A DNA stretch of 64,000 nt, taken from positions 4,966,501-5,030,500 of the forward strand of contig NZ_CP133778.1 of assembly GCF_034347405.1 (NCBI RefSeq). Reading direction: 5' to 3'. The notes under the pieces were generated by a model. The model searched no databases. It worked only from the letters and a program-made list of their open reading frames with translations, and was not told where the DNA came from. Positions 1 to 8,032 of this stretch are shown piece by piece (positions within the stretch are counted from its first letter, which is position 1; each line of letters starts with the position of its first letter). The stretch is from Pseudomonas sp. CCC3.1 (lineage in GTDB: Bacteria; Pseudomonadota; Gammaproteobacteria; Pseudomonadales; Pseudomonadaceae). The position numbers and the translations under genes are program-made.

Positions 1-854
1 TGCCGCTCAGCCAAGGGGTCGAGTTTGCTGCGAATGATTGAACGCAACAGCGCCGGGTCCATGCCCGGCAAAGGCCGCAAGTCGAATTCCAGCGAGCATT
101 GGCCACAAATCCGATTCGGGTTGTCGCCACCATGAATGCAGCCAAAGTTGAGGGTCGGTTGCGGCACGCTGAACTGCGGGTTTCGGTACTCGGTCAGCCA
201 TTGCTGACGCAGGCTTTTAAGCTCGGTGATCGCGTCGTGCATGGCGTCCAGCGCACTGTGCCCAAGGCTTGGGTCAGAAGAGTGGCCGCTGCGACCCAGA
301 ATGTCGATGCGCTCCATCATCACGCCTTTGTGCATGCGGATCGGTTTGAGCCCGGTCGGCTCACCAATCACCGCCGCGCGGCCCAACGGCTTTCCGGCCT
401 CAACCAGTGCTCGGGCCCCGGCCATGGAGGTTTCTTCATCGCAGGTGGCCAGAATCAGCAAGGGTTGTTTGAACGGTTGATCAAGCAGCGGGCGCACCGC
501 TTCGATGATCAACGCAAAAAAACCTTTCATGTCGCAACTGCCAAGGCCGACCCAGCGGTTATCCACCTCGGTGAGTTTGAGCGGGTCGGTCTGCCACAGC
601 GCATCATCGTAGGGCACCGTGTCACTGTGGCCTGCCAGCACCAGCCCGCCGGGGCCGCTGCCGAAACTGGCGAGCAAGTTGAACTTGCCAGGGCTGACCT
701 GCTGAATATCGCAGTTAAACCCCAGATCACCGAGCCACGCGGCCAGTAAGTCGATCACGGCACGATTGGATTGATCCAAATGGGGCTGAGTACAACTGAC
801 CGACGGTGTGCCGATCAACGCAGCGAATTGCTCTTTGAGGGAAGGTAAGGGCAT
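1..854 (-). CDS. argE: acetylornithine deacetylase ArgE (N-terminal part; gene runs off the window)
   Basis: Zinc-dependent M20 peptidase-family enzyme of arginine biosynthesis that hydrolyses N2-acetylornithine to ornithine and acetate in the cytosol. Reading down from the ATG at 854, about 284 codons are open to the window edge; the C-terminus is missing. Visible M20 metal and catalytic motifs are AGHSDTVP (His76, Asp78), GSCDMKG (Asp108) and CDEETSM (Glu140/141). Dimerisation-domain motifs such as NFGCIHGGDNPNRICG follow. The start MPLPSLKEQFAALIGTPSVS fits the family. The next gene (CYTH/CHAD) is divergent. Because the ORF is open at the edge, this reflects the window boundary, not truncation. 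Confidence 0.93.
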   Translation of the reverse strand, partial: MPLPSLKEQFAALIGTPSVSCTQPHLDQSNRAVIDLLAAWLGDLGFNCDIQQVSPGKFNLLASFGSGPGGLVLAGHSDTVPYDDALWQTDPLKLTEVDNRWVGLGSCDMKGFFALIIEAVRPLLDQPFKQPLLILATCDEETSMAGARALVEAGKPLGRAAVIGEPTGLKPIRMHKGVMMERIDILGRSGHSSDPSLGHSALDAMHDAITELKSLRQQWLTEYRNPQFSVPQPTLNFGCIHGGDNPNRICGQCSLEFDLRPLPGMDPALLRSIIRSKLDPLAER

Positions 855-1010
855 GCGCTGACTTCCTGTTGGCTGGGCGAGGCCCATCATAGAGCTATCT
901 GCGCCCTGGAATAAACCCGTGCGACGCGCCGGAGCGGCGAGTCCTGTACACTGCACGGCCTTGGCAGCCACACTTTCCCCGGCTGCGCACCGTTCCTGGA
1001 TTTTCCGGCC

Positions 1011-2399
1011 ATGCAGAAAGAAACCGAAATCAAACTCCGCGTCAGCCGCGAAACCCTCGCCGCCTTGCGCGAGCACCCTTTGCTGAAAAAGCGCAACAAA
1101 AGTGGCTGGGAAAGCCGTGAGTTGTTAAACCAATATTTCGACACGCCTGAGCGCGATCTGGCCAAGGCCAAGGTTGCTCTGCGCTTGCGTCGCGACGGTG
1201 AAGAGGTGATTCAAACCCTCAAGACCCGTGGCCAAAGCATCGCCGGGCTGTCGGAGCGCAACGAATACGACTGGCACCTGCCAAAAGCCAAGCTCGACAT
1301 CAAAAAACTCGACGGCGAATGCTGGCCGGAGGAGTTGGCCGAGCTGGACAAAAAGACCCTCAAGCCAATCTTCACCACCGATTTTGTGCGCGAGCGCGCT
1401 GAAATCTCGTGGGGCCGCGGCAAAGCCAAAGTGGTGATCGAAGCCGCTCTGGACCTGGGCCACGTGATTGCCGGCAAGCAGAAAGAAGAAATCTGCGAAC
1501 TGGAACTGGAATTGCGCGAAGGCGAACCGGCTGCCTTGCTGGAACTGGCCGCCGAGTTGGCTGAAAAACTGGCCCTGATGCCGTGTGACATCAGCAAGGC
1601 TGAACGCGGTTATCGCCTGTTTGACGCCAACAGCTACGCCGTCAGCCTGCCCGCGCCTGAGCTGACCCCAGAAACGCCGCTGGACGACGCCTTTGCCGCA
1701 CTGGCCTGGCACCTGTTGGGCAGCAGTCAGCGTCTGGCCGAGCAATACCGCTTCAATGGCCATTGGCGCTTGCTGCAAGACTGGGTTCAGCAGTTGATCG
1801 ACCTGCGTGCGCTGGTCAGCAGCCTCGGTCAGGCCGCACCTCGCCCTTCGACCCACGACTTGCGCGCTCAACTGGACGCCTTGCTCGAAGACTGGCGCCC
1901 GATGGTGCAAGCCGGTCAGGACGATGAAGACGTGCGTAAAGCCGCGCCTGAGCAGTTCCTTGAAGAGCTGGAAGACCCGCGTTGGGGCCAGTTCTCGCTG
2001 AACACCTCGCGCTGGCTGCTGGCGCGCAGCTGGACCATCGACCGCGGCACCACCCGTGGCAATCGCCAGGGCGCTGCACAACTGTCGAGCTGGTTGCCGC
2101 GTCTGCTGTCAGATGAAGCCATAGCGCTGCGTCTGAATCGCTACCAGCAGCAACCCGAAGACCTGGCCGAGCAACTGCCGCGCATCGAACGCATTCAGGC
2201 GTGGCTGCGTCTGGCGCGTGGCGTGCTGGAAATTCCGGAAGTGGATCGCTTGTACGGCGAAATGAACAAGTTGCAAGACTTGGCCAACTTGCCCATCACT
2301 GATGACGCAGAAAGCAATGACCTGTTGCTCAACGCACGCAAGCAACAAGCCATTGCCGTGTATCAGAACCGCGCCTGGAAAACCCTGCTGCGGGGTTAA
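1011..2399 (+). CDS. CYTH and CHAD domain protein, inorganic triphosphatase (YgiF type)
   Basis: 462 aa. Residues 1-200 form a CYTH triphosphate-tunnel domain with the diagnostic ExExK motif at the very N-terminus (ETEIK, residues 4-8) followed by alternating charged beta-strand residues (KVALRLRRDGEEVIQTLKTR). Residues about 215-460 are an alpha-helical, basic CHAD domain. E. coli YgiF with the same architecture is an inorganic triphosphatase, so hydrolysis of tripolyphosphate is the likely activity and CHAD may bind polyphosphate; both are family knowledge. It is monocistronic, divergent from argE and followed by a REP palindrome. The ATG lies after CCGGCC with no strong Shine-Dalgarno sequence, but the ExExK position fixes it. 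Confidence 0.9.
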   Translation: MQKETEIKLRVSRETLAALREHPLLKKRNKSGWESRELLNQYFDTPERDLAKAKVALRLRRDGEEVIQTLKTRGQSIAGLSERNEYDWHLPKAKLDIKKLDGECWPEELAELDKKTLKPIFTTDFVRERAEISWGRGKAKVVIEAALDLGHVIAGKQKEEICELELELREGEPAALLELAAELAEKLALMPCDISKAERGYRLFDANSYAVSLPAPELTPETPLDDAFAALAWHLLGSSQRLAEQYRFNGHWRLLQDWVQQLIDLRALVSSLGQAAPRPSTHDLRAQLDALLEDWRPMVQAGQDDEDVRKAAPEQFLEELEDPRWGQFSLNTSRWLLARSWTIDRGTTRGNRQGAAQLSSWLPRLLSDEAIALRLNRYQQQPEDLAEQLPRIERIQAWLRLARGVLEIPEVDRLYGEMNKLQDLANLPITDDAESNDLLLNARKQQAIAVYQNRAWKTLLRG

Positions 2400-2416
2400 G
2401 CCGATAGCGCCGCCTT

Positions 2417-2486
2417 CTGTAGGAGCGAGCTTGCCTCGCGATCTTTTAGAGGATCAAAGGATCGCGAGACAAGCTCGCTCCTACAG
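2417..2486. repeat. REP-type palindrome (CTGTAGGAGCGAGC family, copy 1)
   Basis: 70-bp imperfect inverted repeat whose ends are CTGTAGGAGCGAGCTTG and its complement; the inner arms carry CGCGATC. The same family recurs at 3437, 38173 and 47956. It sits between convergent genes (the CYTH gene and blc), the usual REP position, and may act as a transcription terminator. Confidence 0.85.
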
Positions 2487-2500
2487 AAGAAAGGGGCGTT

Positions 2501-3070
2501 TCAGCCCTTAAGCTTGGGCATGTCTGCATCTGGCGTTCGCCAAATCAAGCGTGTGGTGTCATAGCCCTGTTGCTGAGCCTTGCTGATCAGATCGTCGCGG
2601 GTTTGCTGGTCGATGTGCGGCTTGCGCGACAGCAACCATAAGTAGCGTCGATCCGGGTTACCAACCAGCGCAGTGCTGTAGTCGTCGCCCAGGTACAGCA
2701 CCCAGTAATCGCCCTTGGTCACGCCCGGCAATAACGTCGACACCCAGTTATCGAACTCGACCCACAACTTGTCGGTTTTACCCGGCACTTGCGGGCTGGC
2801 CGTGCCCCTGGCTTCTTCCCACTTGCCCTCTGCGGTCTGGCAGCGGTTCAACACCGCCACGTTGCCGTCAGGCTTTAGCGTGTACTGAGCCTGGGATTGC
2901 GCGCAGTTGCGCTGGAAGAACATCGGCAACCGCGCCTGCTCATACCACGTGCCCTGATAGCGTTTCAGGTCGACGCTTTCGACCGTTTTCGGTGCCAGCG
3001 TATCGGGGCTGGTCGTGGAACACCCCGCCAACACCAGCGCTGCCCCGAGGCAGGCTAAAAGACGTTTCAT
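2501..3070 (-). CDS. blc: outer-membrane lipocalin Blc
   Basis: 189 aa bacterial lipocalin. The N-terminus MKRLLACLGAALVLAGC is a lipoprotein signal with lipobox LAGC (Cys17). The lipocalin signature follows (KRYQGTWYEQARLP, with GTWYE around residue 40), and the family pattern DNWVSTLLP...GDYWVLYLG and the C-terminal RKPHID are present. Blc proteins bind fatty acids and lysophospholipids at the outer membrane. The ATG at 3070 is chosen because AGGAG lies 8 nt upstream; a TTG two codons earlier is in frame but less likely. It is followed on the same strand (i.e. preceded in transcription) by the small lipoprotein at 3092, suggesting a two-gene unit. Confidence 0.9.
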   Translation of the reverse strand: MKRLLACLGAALVLAGCSTTSPDTLAPKTVESVDLKRYQGTWYEQARLPMFFQRNCAQSQAQYTLKPDGNVAVLNRCQTAEGKWEEARGTASPQVPGKTDKLWVEFDNWVSTLLPGVTKGDYWVLYLGDDYSTALVGNPDRRYLWLLSRKPHIDQQTRDDLISKAQQQGYDTTRLIWRTPDADMPKLKG

Positions 3071-3091
3071 CGCCAACGCTCCTGTGCCGTT

Positions 3092-3346
3092 TTACTTCAA
3101 ACCCTGACCCGAGAAAATCAGCACTTTATCGCCTGCGTACTGCACGCTGATAAAGCTGTTTTTGTCGCCCCAGGTGCAGCTCGACATACCCAGCGCGCCC
3201 GAACAATCAGTCGGGCTGCCCAGCAGTTTTTCGACTTCGGCTTTGGACATACCCGCTGTCAGCTTGGAATAGTTTTCTTGATTGACCTTGCTGCAAGCCG
3301 CCAGCAGCACACAGAACGACAACAACGCCAAAGAACGCAACTTCAT
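3092..3346 (-). CDS. small BamE/SmpA-fold-like lipoprotein (DUF3862 type)
   Basis: 84 aa. MKLRSLALLSFCVLLAAC is a lipoprotein signal with Cys18 as the lipidated residue. The mature part contains YSKLTAGMSKAEVEKLLGSP, the pattern seen in the BamE-like/DUF3862 fold (NYxKLxxGMSxxEVxxLLG), then two cysteines (DCSGALGMSSC) that could form a disulfide. GGAGC precedes the chosen ATG. It is upstream of blc by about 20 nt on the same strand, so co-transcription is likely. The exact function is unknown. Confidence 0.8.
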   Translation of the reverse strand: MKLRSLALLSFCVLLAACSKVNQENYSKLTAGMSKAEVEKLLGSPTDCSGALGMSSCTWGDKNSFISVQYAGDKVLIFSGQGLK

Positions 3347-3436
3347 GGAATAGCTCCTGAATAAGAAAGGCGGCATCGCTGCCTGCTGCAAGCTTAGAAG
3401 AGAAAAGCGCGAGGTGGTTCCCTGGGCCAGAAACGA

Positions 3437-3506
3437 CTGTAGGAGCGAGCTCGCCTCGCGATCTTTTAAAGAATCAAAAGATCGCGAGACAAGCTCGCTC
3501 CTACAG
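3437..3506. repeat. REP-type palindrome (CTGTAGGAGCGAGC family, copy 2)
   Basis: 70-bp inverted repeat with the same ends and internal CGCGATCTTTT core as copy 1 at 2417. It lies between the lipoprotein start and the fbp stop. Confidence 0.85.
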
Positions 3507-3523
3507 GGGGTGCAGCCAGGTAT

Positions 3524-4534
3524 TTACTCTTTGTGGTACGCGGTCACACGCGCCACTTCTTCTTTCGAACCCAGGAATACGGCGACACGCTGGTGCAGGC
3601 CTTCTGGCTGGATGTCGAGGATACGCTGATGGCCGTCAGTCGAAGCGCCGCCCGCCTGTTCCACGAGGAACGACATTGGGTTGGCTTCGTACATCAGACG
3701 CAGTTTGCCCGGTTTGGAAGGCTCGCGGCTGTCGCGCGGGTACATGAACAGGCCACCGCGGGTCAGAATACGGTGTACGTCGCCAACCATCGCGGCCACC
3801 CAACGCATGTTGTAGTTCTTCTTCAGCGGACCGTCTTCACCTGTCAGCAACTCGTCAACGTAGCGCTGTACCGGCGCTTCCCAGTGACGCTGGTTGGACA
3901 TGTTGATGGCGAATTCCTGAGTGGTTGCAGGAATGGTGATGTCTTCGTGAGTCAGAACGAAACTGCCCATTTCACGGTCCAGGGTGAAGCCTTTGACGCC
4001 GTCGCCCAGGGTCAGGACCAGCATGGTCTGCGGGCCGTAGATGGCATAACCGGCTGCCACTTGCTGTGTGCCTGGTTGCAGGAAGGCCTTTTCATTCAAC
4101 GGTTCGTTCTGGCTCAGGTACTCGTTCGGGCAACGCAGTACCGAGAAGATCGTGCCGACCGGGGCGTTGATGTCGATGTTCGACGAGCCGTCCAGTGGGT
4201 CGAATACCAACAGGTAGGCGCCTTTCGGGTATTTGCCCGGAATCTGGTAGGCATTGTCCATTTCTTCGGACGCCATGCCAGCCAAGTGACCGCCCCATTC
4301 GTTGGCTTCGAGCAGGATTTCGTTGGAAATCACGTCGAGCTTCTTCTGCACTTCACCTTGTACGTTTTCAGTGCCCATGCTGCCCAAAACACCGCCGAGG
4401 GCGCCTTTGGACACGGCGTGGCTGATCTCTTTGCAAGCACGCGCCACCACTTCGATGAGGAAACGCAAATCAGCAGGGGTGTTGTTGCTGCGGGTCTGCT
4501 CGATCAGATAGCGACTCAGGGTAACGCGGGACAT
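3524..4534 (-). CDS. fbp: fructose-1,6-bisphosphatase, class I
   Basis: 336 aa, normal length for class I FBPase. It hydrolyses fructose 1,6-bisphosphate to fructose 6-phosphate in gluconeogenesis, cytosolic and Mg-dependent. The metal-binding FDPLDGSSNID motif is at residues 111-121, with ASEEMD (residues 89-94) upstream. The C-terminal LMYEANPMSFLVEQAGGAS carries the substrate-binding region. The start MSRVTLSRYLIEQ is typical. GlgP lies upstream on the same strand beyond a REP, so the two are probably separate units that both serve hexose-phosphate supply. Confidence 0.97.
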   Translation of the reverse strand: MSRVTLSRYLIEQTRSNNTPADLRFLIEVVARACKEISHAVSKGALGGVLGSMGTENVQGEVQKKLDVISNEILLEANEWGGHLAGMASEEMDNAYQIPGKYPKGAYLLVFDPLDGSSNIDINAPVGTIFSVLRCPNEYLSQNEPLNEKAFLQPGTQQVAAGYAIYGPQTMLVLTLGDGVKGFTLDREMGSFVLTHEDITIPATTQEFAINMSNQRHWEAPVQRYVDELLTGEDGPLKKNYNMRWVAAMVGDVHRILTRGGLFMYPRDSREPSKPGKLRLMYEANPMSFLVEQAGGASTDGHQRILDIQPEGLHQRVAVFLGSKEEVARVTAYHKE

Positions 4535-4665
4535 GTAAGGCTCCGAACAATGGGGAGGGGGCGAAAAACCCGCGCAGTTTAACGCGTGTTGCCGTGCAAA
4601 TCTTCTAATCAGACTGAGAACCGACAGAGAGGCCGGTGCTGAACCCTTAAATCATTCGCAAAATG

Positions 4666-4752
4666 TGTGGGAGCTAGCTTGCCAGCGATGCATACGGCAC
4701 GGTCTGACAGCAAGATCATGGTGATTCAATCGCTGGCAAGCCAGCCCCCACG
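4666..4752. repeat. REP-type palindrome (TGTGGGAGC family, copy 1)
   Basis: Imperfect inverted repeat; left arm TGTGGGAGCTAGCTTGCCAG, right arm CTGGCAAGCCAGCCCCCACG. A near-identical element lies at 21411. It sits between glgP and fbp. Confidence 0.8.
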
Positions 4753-4764
4753 AGGCCTAAGCAA

Positions 4765-7212
4765 TTACAACGCTTTCCAGATCTCTGTCGCGTACTCGCG
4801 AATGGTCCGGTCCGATGAGAACCAGCCCGTGCGCGCCGTGTTCAGCACGGCCTTGCGCCACCATTCATCCTTGTCGTGCCACAGGTGTTCAACGCGCATC
4901 TGCGCATCCCAGTAAGCATCAAAGTCGGCACACACCAAAAAGCGGTCGTAGTCGATCAGTGAATCGACAAAACCGGTGTAGCGCGCCGGGTCATCGTGGG
5001 AGAACACCCCACCGCGAATAGCCTGCAACACATCATTAAGTCGATGCGAAGCCGCCACATCCGCCGCCGCATGAAACTCGCCATTGAGCTTTCGGGCTTC
5101 GACCTGTTGGGAGGTAAGGCCAAAAATGAACATATTTTCCGCGCCGATCCGTTCGCACATTTCGACGTTGGCGCCGTCCATCGTGCCAATGGTCAGCGCA
5201 CCGTTAAGGCCGAACTTCATGTTGCTGGTGCCCGATGCTTCGTAGCCTGCGGTGGATATTTGTTCAGACAAGTCCGCCGCCGGGATGATGTTTTCGGCCA
5301 GGCTGACGTTGTAGTTGGGGATAAACACCACTTTGAGCAGGCCGCGCACGGTCGGGTCGTTGTTGACGGTACGCGCGATGTCGTTGGCCAGTTTGATAAT
5401 GAGCTTGGCCTGGGTATAACTGGCCGCCGCCTTGCCTGCAAAAATCTTGACCCGAGGCACCCAGTGGTTACCCGGCTCAGCACGAATAGCCTGATACAAG
5501 GCGACGGTGTGCAGCAAGTTGAGCAACTGGCGCTTGTACTCGTGGATCCGTTTGATCTGCACATCAAACATCGCTTCAGGGCTGACCACGATGCCCAGCC
5601 GTTCGTAGATCAGCGCCGCCAAGGTGCATTTGCTCTGTAAACGCTGTTCGGCAAATTGCTTGCGGAAGTCTGCGCGCTCGGCAAAAGGCTCCAGTTTGAT
5701 CAGTTTGTGTTCTGTTTCATCGAGCACGTCCTCGCCCAGCACGTTTACCAGCATCGCGGTTAAGGGCGGGTTGGCCTGGAACAGCCAGCGGCGGAAGGTT
5801 ACGCCGTTGGTTTTGTTGTTGATGCGGTCAGGGTAGAGCTTGTGCAGATCGGCAAACACCGTGCTGCGCATCAGTTGGGTGTGCAAACCGGAAACGCCGT
5901 TCACGCTATGGGAGCCCAAAAACGCCAGATTACCCATGCGCACGCGACGGCCGTTGTCTTCCTCGATCAGCGAGACGGCACGCAGCACGTCAAAATCATG
6001 CACGCCTTTTTCACGCAGCGAGTCGATGTGGTAGCCGTTGATCAGGTAGATGATCTGCATATGGCGCGGCAGCAAGCGCTCCATCAAGCCGACCGGCCAG
6101 GTCTCCAGCGCCTCGGGCAGCAAGGTGTGGTTGGTGTACGACAGCGTGTCGACGGTGACTTGCCACGCCGTAGACCACTCGATGCTGTGCTCATCGACCA
6201 GGATGCGCATCAACTCGGCCACGGCAATCGAGGGGTGAGTGTCGTTGAGCTGGATAGACACGTGCTCGGCCAGGTTCAGCAAGGTGTCGTGCACATTCAG
6301 GTGGCGACGCAGCAAATCTTGCAGCGAGGCGGATACAAAGAAGAATTCCTGACGCAAACGCAGTTCTTGCCCGGCTTCGTTACTGTCAGCCGGATACAGC
6401 ACGCGAGAAATGCTCTCTGCGCGCACCACCTCGGCCACAGCGCCCAAATGATCACCGGCGTTGAAGCGCCCCAGGTTCAAGTCGTGCAGCGCCCTCGCCC
6501 GCCATAGGCGCAAGGTGTTGACGCTGGCACCGCGCCACCCTACGACAGGCGTGTCATAGGCGATGGCACGTACCGTTTCGCTCGGCCACCAGATTTGTCG
6601 CGACTGGCCCTGCTCGTCCTGCTTGGTCTCAACCGAGCCGCCAAAACCAATCGAATAGAGCACCTCGGCGCGCTCGAACTCCCAGGGGTTGCCGAAATCA
6701 AGCCAGTTCTCGGTTTGCTCCTGCTGCCAGCCGTCGACGATGCTTTGGCGGAACAGCCCGTGTTCGTAGCGAATGCCATAGCCGTGGGCGGCGATGCCCA
6801 GGCTCGACATGCTTTCCATAAAGCAGGCGGCCAGTCGCCCCAAACCGCCGTTACCCAGCGCCGCATCAGGCTCCAGCAGGCGGATGCGCTCCAGATCGAC
6901 GCCAAGCTCGGTCAAGGCCTCACGCGCGACCTCCAGCAACCCTAGGTTGCTCAGGCTGTCGTACAGCAGACGACCGATCAAGAATTCCAGTGACAGGTAA
7001 TACACCCGTTTCTGGTCTTTGCGATAAATCTGCCGGGTATGGTCCATCCAGTGGTCGACCATATGGTCGCGGGCGGCGAGTGCGATAGCTTCGAACCAGT
7101 CATGGTCAAACGCATGATCCGGGTCTTTACCCACCGCGTAAGTCAGTTTGGCTAGTACAGCGGCACGAAAAGCCGCCACCTGCGCGTCACGAACAAGCGG
7201 TTCCTGGGGCAT
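4765..7212 (-). CDS. glgP: glycogen/maltodextrin phosphorylase
   Basis: 815 aa, the normal length for bacterial GlgP/MalP. It phosphorolyses alpha-1,4-glucan ends to glucose 1-phosphate. The pyridoxal-phosphate lysine region EASGTSNMKFGLNGALT is present near residue 650, followed by GTMDGANVEM. N-terminal GNGGLGRLAACFMES is also diagnostic. The gene stands alone next to fbp; no other glycogen genes are visible in the window. Start MPQEPLVRDAQV. Confidence 0.96.
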   Translation of the reverse strand: MPQEPLVRDAQVAAFRAAVLAKLTYAVGKDPDHAFDHDWFEAIALAARDHMVDHWMDHTRQIYRKDQKRVYYLSLEFLIGRLLYDSLSNLGLLEVAREALTELGVDLERIRLLEPDAALGNGGLGRLAACFMESMSSLGIAAHGYGIRYEHGLFRQSIVDGWQQEQTENWLDFGNPWEFERAEVLYSIGFGGSVETKQDEQGQSRQIWWPSETVRAIAYDTPVVGWRGASVNTLRLWRARALHDLNLGRFNAGDHLGAVAEVVRAESISRVLYPADSNEAGQELRLRQEFFFVSASLQDLLRRHLNVHDTLLNLAEHVSIQLNDTHPSIAVAELMRILVDEHSIEWSTAWQVTVDTLSYTNHTLLPEALETWPVGLMERLLPRHMQIIYLINGYHIDSLREKGVHDFDVLRAVSLIEEDNGRRVRMGNLAFLGSHSVNGVSGLHTQLMRSTVFADLHKLYPDRINNKTNGVTFRRWLFQANPPLTAMLVNVLGEDVLDETEHKLIKLEPFAERADFRKQFAEQRLQSKCTLAALIYERLGIVVSPEAMFDVQIKRIHEYKRQLLNLLHTVALYQAIRAEPGNHWVPRVKIFAGKAAASYTQAKLIIKLANDIARTVNNDPTVRGLLKVVFIPNYNVSLAENIIPAADLSEQISTAGYEASGTSNMKFGLNGALTIGTMDGANVEMCERIGAENMFIFGLTSQQVEARKLNGEFHAAADVAASHRLNDVLQAIRGGVFSHDDPARYTGFVDSLIDYDRFLVCADFDAYWDAQMRVEHLWHDKDEWWRKAVLNTARTGWFSSDRTIREYATEIWKAL

Positions 7213-7469
7213 CGGTACAACCTCTAGCGAGATGGAGCGATTGGAAGACGAGTGGTGTCAGCCTAGACGCTTCGAGAGAAAGAAAGCGCGCTGATTCGTG
7301 CTTTTTTTTGAAAAAAACGGACGAAATGAATACCGCCCCAAAACGATGCACACCTCGGGCTAAACGCCTTAAAGCATCGCTTTGTACAAAAAACCGGCAA
7401 ATGGTTGTTCACTCATTCATCAACCCCGGTATGATCGCGCGCCCTGATGCACGCTGGAATACAAGCCTG

Positions 7470-7904
7470 ATGAAGTCCAACCTGATCGCCGCCGCGGAAA
7501 TCGACCGTCTCGATACCTGGGCCAAATACTCCGCGCCCATGTGCGGCTCCTGCATTTCCAGCTGCTGCACCTTGCCGGTTGAGGTCAAGATCAAAGACTT
7601 GATCCGCATTGGCCTGGTCGATGAGTTCGAACTCGGCGACCCGCCGAAGAACATCGCCAAGCGCCTGCAGAAAGAAGGGATTGTTGAGCGTTTTAACCAG
7701 AAGTCGGGGATTTTCACCCTGCAGCGCATGAGCAATAACGATTGCCTGTATCTGGATCGCAAGTCGCGCATGTGCACCATCTACGAAAAGCGCCCGGATA
7801 CTTGCCGTAACCACCCACGCGTGGGCCCGCGTCCGGGTTATTGCGCGTATGTGCCAAAGGCTGTTGAGCGTAAAAACAGCAGCGAACGGCTGATGAATTT
7901 TTAA
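7470..7904 (+). CDS. YkgJ-family cysteine cluster protein
   Basis: 144 aa. The family mark is a cysteine cluster near the N-terminus (CGSCISSCC, residues 25-33) followed by later cysteines in NDCLYLD, RMCTIYEKRPDTCRNHP and YCAY; these are thought to bind zinc or an iron-sulfur cluster. The start at 7470 (MKSNLIAAAEIDRLD) is chosen because the homologous region begins there; upstream in-frame codons to 7308 look like non-coding sequence. A GGAA about 10 nt upstream is a weak ribosome-binding site. Biochemical role unknown. Confidence 0.85.
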   Translation: MKSNLIAAAEIDRLDTWAKYSAPMCGSCISSCCTLPVEVKIKDLIRIGLVDEFELGDPPKNIAKRLQKEGIVERFNQKSGIFTLQRMSNNDCLYLDRKSRMCTIYEKRPDTCRNHPRVGPRPGYCAYVPKAVERKNSSERLMNF

Positions 7905-7910
7905 AGCAAC

Positions 7911-7946
7911 CCTCACCCCAACCCTCGGGAGAGGGCTGGGGTGAGG
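7911..7946. repeat. GC-rich inverted repeat after the YkgJ gene
   Basis: CCTCACCCC AACCCTC, a GGGA loop, then GAGGGCTGGGGTGAGG: a 16-nt-arm hairpin with one mismatch. It looks like a REP/MITE-type element rather than a terminator because no T-run follows. Confidence 0.6.
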
Positions 7947-7974
7947 GGTCAGCCGTTACACAAATCCCGGACAT

Positions 7975-8013
7975 AAAAAAACGCCCCCGACCGCAAGGTC
8001 GGGGGCGTTTTTG
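7975..8013. terminator. bidirectional Rho-independent terminator between the YkgJ gene and typA
   Basis: ACGCCCCCGACC and GGTCGGGGGCGT form a 12-bp perfect stem with a short loop, flanked by A-run and T-run, so it can serve both convergent genes. Confidence 0.92.
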
Positions 8014-8032
8014 TAACCGCTAACTAAGTGAC